Shown piece by piece: positions 7,435 through 14,556 of a stretch of 18,833 nt of DNA. Within the stretch, counting starts at the first letter, position 1; the number at the start of each line of letters is the position of its first letter. The stretch spans positions 1 to 18,833 of the forward strand of contig JAXFOK010000022.1 of NCBI GenBank assembly GCA_034180415.1. The letters run 5' to 3'. This stretch comes from CAKMMH01 sp927798255. Its GTDB lineage: Bacteria; Bdellovibrionota_C; UBA2361; CAKMMH01. The position numbers and the translations under genes are program-made. The notes beneath the pieces were generated by a model, which searched no databases, had not been told where the DNA came from, and saw only the letters and a list, made by a program, of their open reading frames with translations.

Positions 7435-9120
7435 ATGTTACCAAGCATTAATCAAAGAGTTATTTATCATGTGTATCTAAAGTCATTTTGTGACGCAAAT
7501 GGTGACTTTATAGGTGATTTAAAAGGATTAATGCAAAAGCTTGAATATTTAAAGGCGCTTGGCGTCGATATTATTTGGTTTACTCCAATTTTTAAATCAG
7601 GTGGCGCAGATGGCGGGTATGATATAGTTGACTATAATGATATTGAAGAATGTTTTGGTTCCTTAGATGACTTAAAAGAACTTATTAATCAAGCTCGCGC
7701 TCTTAATATGGAAATTATGCTTGATATTGTCCTAAATCATGTTTCTACAAAAAATGAAATGTTTAAAAAAGCAATTAGTGGTGATAAAGATTATGAAGAT
7801 TATTTTCTTTTTGTAAAAAGTCCTAAAGGAAAAGATGCTCCAACTAAAATTGAGTCGGTGTTTGGAGGAAGCGCATGGGAATATGTTCCTGCGCTTGATA
7901 AACATTACTTTCATGTTTTTGCTATAGAGCAAGCTGACTTAAATTACGATAATCCAAAAGTTATCAAGTTTGCTCAAGATGTTTTTAAATTTTGGAAAAA
8001 CTTAGGCGTTAAATGTTTTAGACTTGATGCAATTTGTCATATATCAAAAGGGGATATTCTCAAAGAATACGAAAAAGGGGATAGAAGTGTTCATGTGAAC
8101 GGTCCGAAAGTACATGAATTTTTAAAAGAAATTCTTCATGGTGCTTTTAGTAAAGATGAAGAATGTTATATTATAGGTGAGGTTAGCTCCCCTAATATTG
8201 ATAAGCTTTTACAATATACAAAAAAAGATAGAGAGGAGCTAGATGCTGTTTATCACTTTAAACTTCAAGAAACAAATTGCACTAGCAATAATAAATGGGA
8301 TTTTGAAGAAAATTATTTTCTGCCATTTAAAAAACGAGTTGATGATTATTTTCTTGCAATGCAGGCAAATGATGCAAAAACTGTAAATGCTTTTGAAAGT
8401 CACGATTTCTCAAGAGGTGTTTCTAGGATACTAAATGATAATAAATATAGATACGAGTCTGCAACAACTCTTCTTTCGGTGCAAATGTTTCTTCCAGGAA
8501 CAGTTTCAATTTTCCAAGGTCAAGAAATAGGAATGACAAATGCGTATTTTACAGATTTAAATAAGTTTGATGATGTAGAAAGTAAAAATTATATTAATAA
8601 GTCTAGAAGCGAAGGTAAAAGTGATAAAGAAATCTTAGACATTTTAAATAAATCATCTCGAGATAACGCAAGAACTGCAATGCAATGGAGTAGCGATAAA
8701 AATGGAGGTTTTAGTGTATTAGATGAAAAGTTAGCTAAGCCATATTATGTAGATGATACACCGGTTGTTATTCCTCCAAAAATTAATCCTAATTATAAAG
8801 AAATTAATGTTAAAAAGGATATGGAATCTCAAAAATCTGTGTTTAATTTCGCAAAAAATATAATTTCAATAAGGAAAGAATTAAAAGCTATCGAATGCGG
8901 AAAATATGAAATGATTTTAAAAGATGATCCTCAAGTTCTAGCATATAAACGCGAATTTGAAGGACACGAATTAATAGTCGTTTCAAACTTTTTTGAAAAT
9001 GAAACTAAGGTTAATTATGATCTTGATGGTTTCAAAGTACTTGCTAACAACTATAAAGAACAAGTTTCTTTAGAAAATGTAATTTTAAAGCCTTATCAAA
9101 CAATTATATTTTATAAATGA
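7435..9120 (+). CDS. GH13 alpha-glucosidase (oligo-1,6-glucosidase / trehalose-6-phosphate hydrolase type)
   Basis: This 561-residue enzyme of the GH13 alpha-amylase family probably releases glucose from short alpha-glucosides in the cytosol; no signal peptide is present. The (beta/alpha)8 barrel carries the four conserved regions: DIVLNH (97-102), GVKCFRLDAI with nucleophile Asp198, IIGEV with acid/base Glu249, and ESHDFSR with transition-state Asp324. It also has the QADLN motif (166-170) and a VNGPKVHEFLKEI segment (221-233) typical of the oligo-1,6-glucosidase/TreC branch. A beta-rich C-terminal domain follows from about 480. The residue after the nucleophile is Ala199, where Val usually marks alpha-1,6 and Thr alpha-1,4 enzymes, so specificity cannot be read. 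AAGGA lies about a dozen bases before the ATG. There is no neighbouring sugar transporter or regulator. Confidence 0.93.
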   Translation: MLPSINQRVIYHVYLKSFCDANGDFIGDLKGLMQKLEYLKALGVDIIWFTPIFKSGGADGGYDIVDYNDIEECFGSLDDLKELINQARALNMEIMLDIVLNHVSTKNEMFKKAISGDKDYEDYFLFVKSPKGKDAPTKIESVFGGSAWEYVPALDKHYFHVFAIEQADLNYDNPKVIKFAQDVFKFWKNLGVKCFRLDAICHISKGDILKEYEKGDRSVHVNGPKVHEFLKEILHGAFSKDEECYIIGEVSSPNIDKLLQYTKKDREELDAVYHFKLQETNCTSNNKWDFEENYFLPFKKRVDDYFLAMQANDAKTVNAFESHDFSRGVSRILNDNKYRYESATTLLSVQMFLPGTVSIFQGQEIGMTNAYFTDLNKFDDVESKNYINKSRSEGKSDKEILDILNKSSRDNARTAMQWSSDKNGGFSVLDEKLAKPYYVDDTPVVIPPKINPNYKEINVKKDMESQKSVFNFAKNIISIRKELKAIECGKYEMILKDDPQVLAYKREFEGHELIVVSNFFENETKVNYDLDGFKVLANNYKEQVSLENVILKPYQTIIFYK

Positions 9121-9224
9121 TGATTGTTAGTTGTCCCTTTTACTGCTAACGATGATTAAAATTCTTATTGCCCAAATGCTTTATATTGATTAGTTTCTCC
9201 TTGAAGAATACTTAAGGGTATTTT

Positions 9225-9917
9225 GTGAAAAGTGTTTTTAAATTAGTCCAAATTTTATTTTTATTAATGATATTTGTTATTTTTTTAGAAGATGCAAGCG
9301 CAGCAAATACTTGTACTGTTAGCTCGGATTGTGGTGCATGTTCAAGTCTTTTTGAGTGTAGAGAAGGATTTGTTACCAAAAACTTGAATGCGAAGATAAT
9401 GTAGATAATGATAAAGATGGTTTGATTGACTTAAGGGATGATGATTGTGTCGTGGCTATAAAAAGAAGCAAAGTTACAGGTTCTGATAATCCCTATGTTA
9501 TACTCGCAAGTACACATGGTACGATTGATACAGGTTTATTAAGTTATTGCGGTCTTAATTCAACTGAAACTAAGCCAATTAATTTGACGTTAGCAAAAAA
9601 GATTGTAGGTAATTCCTTTAGTTATCAAGGAACTAGTTATGGAGATAATGATTCAGCATTTTATAATAGAGATGGCACATTAAGAGTTTATTATAATTCT
9701 TATAACTCTGGTACTACGGTATCTGCTAATGCAAATAGATATTAAACGCGATCGTCTCGAGTATATCATCTTTTGGCTGGGGATATCATATATATGGGGA
9801 CATTTTCTGATAAAAATGCTGTTGATAGATGCCCTAATATGGTAATGCTATACAATAAGCAATATGTGGAGTCTGATTCTCGTGGGGGGGGCTGACGACC
9901 TTATATGTACTTATTAA
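9225..9917 (+). pseudogene. Secreted Cys/Asp-rich protein gene broken by homopolymer frameshifts and a stop
   Basis: A GTG at 9225, five bases after AAGGGT, opens a frame with a signal peptide (basic MKSVFK, hydrophobic LVQILFLLMIFVIFL, cleavage after DASA) followed by NTCTVSSDCGACSSLFECRE. After the A5 tract at 9378-9382 the reading shifts to a frame running LECEDNVDNDKDGLIDLRDD with a final DC, a calcium or metal-loop motif like those of MopE-type repeats. It continues through TGLLSYCGLNSTETKP to a TAA at 9743-9745. The same frame resumes with RVYHLLAGDIIYMGTFSDKN and AVDRCPNMVMLYNKQYVESD until the G8 tract (9884-9891). One base fewer there would give GGADDLICTY and a stop at 9917. The encoded product would be exported. 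It is either a decaying gene, a phase-variable gene, or an assembly with homopolymer errors. Confidence 0.6.
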
Positions 9918-10032
9918 TAAAAATCAATTAGCATGATTTTGTCTAAGCTATCTTCTTTTCCTTAAATTATTTTTCTATTTTAGCACATCTTTCATACTTA
10001 TTTTCGATATCCTTTATGGAAGTAAAGAATAG

Positions 10033-10063
10033 TTAAAGTAAAAAATTTTTACTTTAATTTTTT
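10033..10063 (+). terminator. AT-rich perfect palindrome with T run ahead of the 10089 operon
   Basis: TTAAAGTAAAAA (10033-10044) and TTTTTACTTTAA (10046-10057) form a perfect 12-bp inverted repeat around one base, followed by T6 (10058-10063). As RNA it makes a weak hairpin plus U tract. It sits ten bases before the AAAGGAG of the next gene. It could terminate upstream transcription, attenuate the operon, or be an operator. Confidence 0.4.
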
Positions 10064-10088
10064 AACATTAAATAAAGGAGAAACTAAT

Positions 10089-10451
10089 ATGAGTATTAAT
10101 GTAAGTCAAATAAAAAATGATTTTAATAGTGTTAAAATGGAAAATTATGAACAAGCAGGAAATGTAGTTGCTAAAAATTTTAGTGATGCTGAGGATCTTG
10201 TAATGCAAACTTATACAGTAAAAGAAGAGGATGATATAAAACGTCTTGCTAATGATTTAGGCATAACAGTTACATATAATAAGGATGAAAAAGGTAATAA
10301 TACGACACTTAATAAAGATAAAACTTTAGAGCAAATCCAAACAGTAGCTAAATTAAAATATGAAAAAGCTTCTCGTATTTACTCTATGTTTACAAAGATT
10401 ATGGAGAATGCTCACCAAATGCTTATGCAAATCATAAACAAGATTGGTTAA
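10089..10451 (+). CDS. 120-residue helical protein, possibly needle-like; function unknown
   Basis: The ATG is preceded by AAAGGAG, a strong ribosome binding site. The protein is predicted to be almost wholly helical, with a break around ITVTYNKDEKGNNTT (79-93), no signal peptide and no membrane segment. The last 28 residues, KASRIYSMFTKI through IINKIG, align without gaps to the C-terminal helix of YscF-type type III secretion needle proteins as I recall them. Seven positions are identical and many conservative: the pattern K-x-S-x-I-Y, then I, I and K near the end. It is longer than a needle subunit (about 80 residues), and no secretion apparatus genes are in the window, so the similarity may be coincidental helix composition. 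It forms an operon with the next gene, 30 bases away. Confidence 0.8.
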   Translation: MSINVSQIKNDFNSVKMENYEQAGNVVAKNFSDAEDLVMQTYTVKEEDDIKRLANDLGITVTYNKDEKGNNTTLNKDKTLEQIQTVAKLKYEKASRIYSMFTKIMENAHQMLMQIINKIG

Positions 10452-10481
10452 TTAATGTAAACATATAGAAAGGAGGAGTAT

Positions 10482-11510
10482 ATGACCATTATTTCTGAAC
10501 TTAGACAAGCTTATAAGGCAGAAAATTTAGATGCTGAATCTTTAAAAGATTCTATGGCTGATATGATGAACACTCTTGTTGGTACTAATAAAAAAGGTTC
10601 TAACATTGGAAATGAGGAAATGGGGGAAGATTTTGTCTATACTTCTCTTGTTTATGATCAGCTTAAAAAGCAAAATCCATCACTTGCCGAAACTTTTAAA
10701 AGTAAAATTGCTAAAGTTTTTAACAAATTAAATTCTGAAGCAAAACGTGAGTTTCAGCCTCTATATAAGGCTACAAATAGAATCCTTAAACAACTTGTAA
10801 AAGCTGGAGATATTTCAAAAAAGATTAATAAGGTAATGAAAAGAATCGCTTTTGGAAAATGTCAGCTAGATAACGATAAGGAACATATGAAAAGAAAACC
10901 TACCGTTATCGATAAAAGTGAAGAAAAAACAAATGTTGATGAGGTAATTGAAAAAATTGGGTCTAATAGAGTAGCTTCTAATGCTGCGGTAAATGCGATG
11001 ACTGCTAGGGTTGCTAAGAAGCAAGATACAGTTGAAGCTTGGGAAAAGAAAAATAAATACTTAGATGGTTTAAAGGCAGATCCTATCGAAATTAAAACTG
11101 AGGCAGATGTAACACCAGCTAAACCAGTTGAGGAAAAGAAAGAGGAAGAAAAAAAGATAAATGTCTTTAAAGGTGGTATAAATGATATGGTGTTTGATCC
11201 TAAATCTGAGTATGGAAAGCCTGTTTTCATTTTACCTGATATTTATTCAAATGTTTACGAAATTGATGAAATTATATTTGAAGATAAAGATGGAGCATCT
11301 TTAGGAGAGGTGAAATTCGGTGGTACTGAAGAAGGGTTAACCGACCCATCGATGGCAAGAAAATTTTACTATTTAGATGGTGATGTTGAATTGCCTTCAG
11401 ATGTTCGTATAAAACTTAGTTTCAAAGATACTGATGAAATTTTCCAGTTGGCATTTGATTCTAAAGATACTCAAATACGACAGTATAAAACAAGAAATAA
11501 CTACATCTAA
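10482..11510 (+). CDS. 342-residue hypothetical protein: helical N-terminus, charged linker, beta-rich C-terminus
   Basis: The start ATG follows the very strong site GAAAGGAGGAG, and the gene is the second in an operon with 10089-10451, ending at a clear terminator. Three parts can be seen. Residues 1-125 are helical and basic towards the end (KAGDISKKINKVMKRIAFGK). Residues 130-230 form a charged, low-complexity linker (KPVEEKKEEEKK at 214-225) with an Ala-rich helix at 165-177. Residues 235-335 are beta-rich (KPVFILPDIYSNVYEIDEII, then LPSDVRIKLSFKDTDEIFQL). There is no signal peptide, no transmembrane segment and only one Cys. I do not recognise a family. Strong translation signals on both genes suggest abundant products that act together. 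Confidence 0.82.
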   Translation: MTIISELRQAYKAENLDAESLKDSMADMMNTLVGTNKKGSNIGNEEMGEDFVYTSLVYDQLKKQNPSLAETFKSKIAKVFNKLNSEAKREFQPLYKATNRILKQLVKAGDISKKINKVMKRIAFGKCQLDNDKEHMKRKPTVIDKSEEKTNVDEVIEKIGSNRVASNAAVNAMTARVAKKQDTVEAWEKKNKYLDGLKADPIEIKTEADVTPAKPVEEKKEEEKKINVFKGGINDMVFDPKSEYGKPVFILPDIYSNVYEIDEIIFEDKDGASLGEVKFGGTEEGLTDPSMARKFYYLDGDVELPSDVRIKLSFKDTDEIFQLAFDSKDTQIRQYKTRNNYI

Positions 11511-11542
11511 GATAGATATAATTTATTAAAAGAGTACTTTCT

Positions 11543-11595
11543 AAAGCGCCATATGAAAGACACATTATTAAAGTGTTTTTTATCTGGCGTTTTTT
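11543..11595 (+). terminator. Rho-independent terminator of the 10089-11510 operon
   Basis: AAAGCGCCA (11543-11551) pairs with TGGCGTTTT (11585-11593), including one G-U pair. A smaller ACAC/GTGT hairpin is nested in the loop, and the downstream side is a T run. Confidence 0.75.
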
Positions 11596-11596
11596 A

Positions 11597-11942
11597 TTCT
11601 AGCTATATTATTGCTTTAAATTCCTTGTGGATTATTTACAGTTTAGAAACATTTTAAATTTAAATATTTTGTAATAAAAACAGTGTATTAGGAATTTATT
11701 GATTTTTGATAAAATTTATTTTAGAGAATTGTTAAATTTTTAATTTAAAAAATAAAAATTAATGCAATATAAAAATTGTTATTTATCAATATGTTATAAC
11801 AATAATTTACTACATATAAGAGTTTAGTTAAATTCTGATAATAATAATTTAATAAATTTTTAAAGAAATATTCACTTAAAATCAATATGTTATATAAAAA
11901 ATTAAAAAATGTAAAAGTTTTAAAATATTTGGCAAAAATCCT
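11597..11942. other. AT-rich gene-free spacer before the flagellin promoter
   Basis: No convincing ORF is seen on either strand. It contains an 8-bp inverted repeat ATTGTTAT/ATAACAAT (11775-11782 and 11796-11803). A 14-bp direct repeat ATCAATATGTTATA lies at 11785-11798 and 11881-11894. These may be binding sites for a regulator of the flagellin gene, or simply chance in such AT-rich DNA. Confidence 0.3.
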
Positions 11943-11969
11943 TAAATAATTTTAGTTATCTGCCGACAC
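11943..11969 (+). promoter_or_regulatory. Sigma-28 (FliA)-type flagellar promoter
   Basis: TAAATAAT (11943-11950), an 11-base spacer and GCCGACAC (11962-11969) match the flagellar sigma-28 layout TAAAGTTT-N11-GCCGATAA, with the exact spacing and the GCCGA core. The 5' leader would be about 55-60 bases before the flagellin start. This implies late-class flagellar expression dependent on FliA and the FlgM checkpoint in the host. Confidence 0.75.
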
Positions 11970-12031
11970 TGTGATCGTACAGTAAAATACTCTAGAAGTT
12001 GGGAAACTTTTTTAAAGTGTGGTAAAAAGAC

Positions 12032-13999
12032 TTGGGAATTAAAGTAAGGACTGACATATTTGCAATGGATGCAATTAGAGGGTTATCAAAAACCTCTAAG
12101 GGGCTAGACGAGATCTACACTCAACTTGCATCTGGTAGCAGAATCAATAAGGCATCTGACGATGCTGCAGGACTTGCAATAGCTTCTAAATTAAATGCAG
12201 ATTCTAGAGTTTATGGTCAAGGTATAAAGAATATTAATGACGGTATCTCAGTTCTTCAAATAGCAAGCAACGCAATTACATCACTAAAAGATATCACAAT
12301 AAGAAGACAAGAACTTGCAGAACAATCAGCAAACGGAGTTTATTCTGACAAACAAAGAGAAAGTTTAAATAAAGAATTCTTTGAACTTAGTAGCGAATTC
12401 CAAAGAATAATTGCAACAACTCAATTTAATGGTTTAGATCTCTTTCAAGAAAGTGGATTAAATGGTTTATCACTTCAACTTGCTTATTCAGATTTACAAT
12501 TAGATTTTGGTAATTTATTTGATGAAATGAAAACAATGGGAGTTTATAATGTTGGTTATTCAGGAGCTAAATCAAACACATATACAGTAGCTTCACTTCA
12601 AGGTGGTTATTCATCAGATGTTGCTCTTGGTGACTTAAATGGGGATGGAATCCTTGATATGGTTGTTACAGACTATGGTACAGCAGCTCAATGTGCAACA
12701 AGTGGATATTCTAATACAGTTTCAGTATCAATGGGTAATGGAGATGGTACTTTTGGAGCTGCAACTTTCTATGAATTAGGTGTCGGTACCAGACCTCATA
12801 ACGTTTCTTTGGCAGATGTAAATGGAGATGGCCAACTAGATATTTTAGCAGATACTGCTCAAAATGATGTTGTATATGTTTTACAAAACCAAGGAAATGG
12901 CGTATTTAATAGTGATCCTCTTAGTAATTCAACTTTCAACCCTGGTATATACGTATTAAATGGTATGGCAACAGGTGATATTAATGGTGATGGAAATACA
13001 GATATAATATCAACAGGCAGAACTAATAATGGTTCTGGCTTATATTATGGAGTATTTGTTGCTACTGGAAATGGAACAGGTGTAAATGGTTTTAGTGCAA
13101 ATACAAATGGAGCAGTTATCCCTTCAGCTGCTTTTAAGATTGAAGTTGGTAAATTAAATGGTGATGATTATGATGATGTAATAACAGCAAATAGAAGTGC
13201 TAAAAGTTTCTCAGTATTGTATTCAAATGGTAGTACATTAAATAACGCTGATACTTATAATGTTGGCGCTGCTGTTAACGATGTAGCAATGGGAGATTTA
13301 GATGGTGATGGAAGAAATGATATCGCAGTAGCTGCAGGAAATAATGTTTATGTTTATACTCAAAATTCAAATGGAACATTCACACAAGCTAAAACTCTTG
13401 AAGCTGGCAAAACAGTGACTTCAGTAGAAATTGCAGATGTGAATGGAGATGGTTCTTTAGATATAGTTTCAGCACAAGGCGGTGATAATACGGTAAATAT
13501 CTTTATGGGAGATGGTTCATTAGGCTTTAATAAACAAACAGCATATATTGGAAATGGCCCAGTTGCAATGACAACAGGTGATTTGAATAATGATGGCTTA
13601 GTAGATGCTGTTATAGCAAATTCAAAAGGTTCTACTGCAACAGCTATGGTGGCAGGGGAAACTTATTTAGACATTTCAACTCAAGAATCAGCTCGTGGTT
13701 CATTAGGAACTCTTGATGATATATTATCAAGATTATCACTTGTTCAAGGAAAAATTGGAGCTTTGGAATCAAGATTAGAAACAGCAGTAAATGTTATGCA
13801 AGTATCAAAAGAAAACTTTGTATCTGCTGATTCTGCTATTACTGATGTTGACGTTGCAGAAGCTACTGCTAAGATGGTAAGATTAAATATCCTAGAACAA
13901 GCTTCATCTTCTGTTTTAGCTCATTCTCATTTACAGGCAGATATTGCACTTCAACTTCTAAGCTTCTCAAGTGATAATAATTCTCATAAAAATAAATAA
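12032..13999 (+). CDS. Flagellin with a seven-repeat FG-GAP/VCBS beta-propeller insertion
   Basis: This is a filament subunit exported by the flagellar type III apparatus; there is no signal peptide. I take the TTG at 12032 as start because it restores the MGIKVRTD beginning of flagellin D0; the next ATG (12065) would remove it. Residues 1-165 are canonical D0/D1 (GLSKTSKGLDEIYTQLASGS, INKASDDAAGLAIASKLNAD). Residues 548-655 are the C-terminal D1/D0 (LGTLDDILSRLSLVQGKIGA, then QASSSVLAHSHLQADIALQL). Between them seven calcium-loop repeats replace D2/D3: DLNGDGILD 201, DVNGDGQLD 262, DINGDGNTD 316, KLNGDDYDD 374 (degenerate), DLDGDGRND 422, DVNGDGSLD 469 and DLNNDGLVD 517. Spacing is 47-61 residues, and seven is the blade number of an integrin-type propeller. 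The first and last segments could close the ring next to the D1 stalks. A sigma-28-type promoter lies upstream. No other flagellar gene adjoins it. Confidence 0.95.
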   Translation: MGIKVRTDIFAMDAIRGLSKTSKGLDEIYTQLASGSRINKASDDAAGLAIASKLNADSRVYGQGIKNINDGISVLQIASNAITSLKDITIRRQELAEQSANGVYSDKQRESLNKEFFELSSEFQRIIATTQFNGLDLFQESGLNGLSLQLAYSDLQLDFGNLFDEMKTMGVYNVGYSGAKSNTYTVASLQGGYSSDVALGDLNGDGILDMVVTDYGTAAQCATSGYSNTVSVSMGNGDGTFGAATFYELGVGTRPHNVSLADVNGDGQLDILADTAQNDVVYVLQNQGNGVFNSDPLSNSTFNPGIYVLNGMATGDINGDGNTDIISTGRTNNGSGLYYGVFVATGNGTGVNGFSANTNGAVIPSAAFKIEVGKLNGDDYDDVITANRSAKSFSVLYSNGSTLNNADTYNVGAAVNDVAMGDLDGDGRNDIAVAAGNNVYVYTQNSNGTFTQAKTLEAGKTVTSVEIADVNGDGSLDIVSAQGGDNTVNIFMGDGSLGFNKQTAYIGNGPVAMTTGDLNNDGLVDAVIANSKGSTATAMVAGETYLDISTQESARGSLGTLDDILSRLSLVQGKIGALESRLETAVNVMQVSKENFVSADSAITDVDVAEATAKMVRLNILEQASSSVLAHSHLQADIALQLLSFSSDNNSHKNK

Positions 14000-14039
14000 G
14001 ATTCTTGTACTAACCTCATAAATTTATATAAAAAATATC

Positions 14040-14243
14040 AAGGAAACACTGATTAATTCACAATTTCCCGCAAGGAATAATGAAGCGAGCTTGTATGTGG
14101 CACTAAGATGGGGTACACGCATGAAATTTTGAAACAATTTCGGGAGGATACCTCATTATAAAAAATTCTCTACGCGCCGACCATGCAAGGGTAATGGCAC
14201 CCGCAAGGGGTCGACTAAATTTTGCATTAATCAATGTTTCCTT
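14040..14243. repeat. GC-rich structured element with 18-bp terminal inverted repeats
   Basis: AAGGAAACACTGATTAAT (14040-14057) and ATTAATCAATGTTTCCTT (14226-14243) are inverted repeats with one mismatch. The interior is much more GC-rich than the flanks. It contains local hairpins, such as GAAATT/AATTTC near 14123-14141 and GACC/GGTC enclosing GGG/CCC near 14189-14213. CCCG and ATAATGA segments have complements (CGGG, TCATTAT) in the same order, a pseudoknot-like arrangement. No ORF is supported. Size and architecture suggest a MITE-like or palindromic mobile element, perhaps also acting as flagellin terminator. No clear target-site duplication is seen. The remainder of 14244-14440 is AT-rich with nothing recognisable. 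Confidence 0.55.
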
Positions 14244-14443
14244 AGTTTTGCTTATTTTAAGATATTTTCACATTAAAAATTTTATATTATCCCTATTTTA
14301 AACGAGTATTTTTAATTTCTGTTTCTTGATTTTTTAATATTTTACGAAGGAAAATAAGTCTTAAGAGTAAAACAGTGTTTATATTTAACTTAATTAAAGT
14401 TAATTGAAAAAATCTTTTTTAATATTTCAAGTACTTACAAAAA

Positions 14444-14491
14444 ATACAATATTTAGTGATTGACCTTTTTGTTTAACACAAGATATTGTGT
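14444..14491 (+). promoter_or_regulatory. Tandem NrdR boxes upstream of nrdD
   Basis: Box 1 ATACAATATTTAGTGA (14444-14459) matches the NrdR consensus ACACAATATATTGTGT at 12 of 16 positions. Box 2 ACACAAGATATTGTGT (14476-14491) matches at 15 of 16. Their starts are 32 bases apart, three helical turns, as expected for cooperative NrdR binding. Box 2 overlaps the proposed -10 and box 1 abuts the -35, consistent with ATP/dATP-responsive repression. nrdR itself is not in the window. Confidence 0.85.
14460..14489 (+). promoter_or_regulatory. nrdD promoter
   Basis: TTGACC (14460-14465) and TATTGT (14484-14489) are 18 bases apart, placing transcription start near 14496 and a leader of about 60 bases. 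The promoter is interleaved with the NrdR boxes. Confidence 0.6.
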
Positions 14492-14556
14492 TTAAAGTGA
14501 TTTTAAAACATCATGGATTTTAATAAAAAATTCTTAAAATTGGAGGTTAAAATATA

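Noticed and set aside
9121..9165. Terminator after the glucosidase gene
   Set aside because: GTTAG/CTAAC can form a short stem with a long loop, but no T run follows.
10862..11230. Minus-strand open frame inside the 342-residue protein gene
   Set aside because: It is a Ser/Phe-rich shadow of a Lys/Glu-rich gene, with no start signal of its own.
14040..14243. tRNA or rRNA gene in the GC-rich island
   Set aside because: No cloverleaf, T-loop (GGTTCRA) or CCA-end pattern could be traced. The terminal inverted repeats favour a palindromic element.
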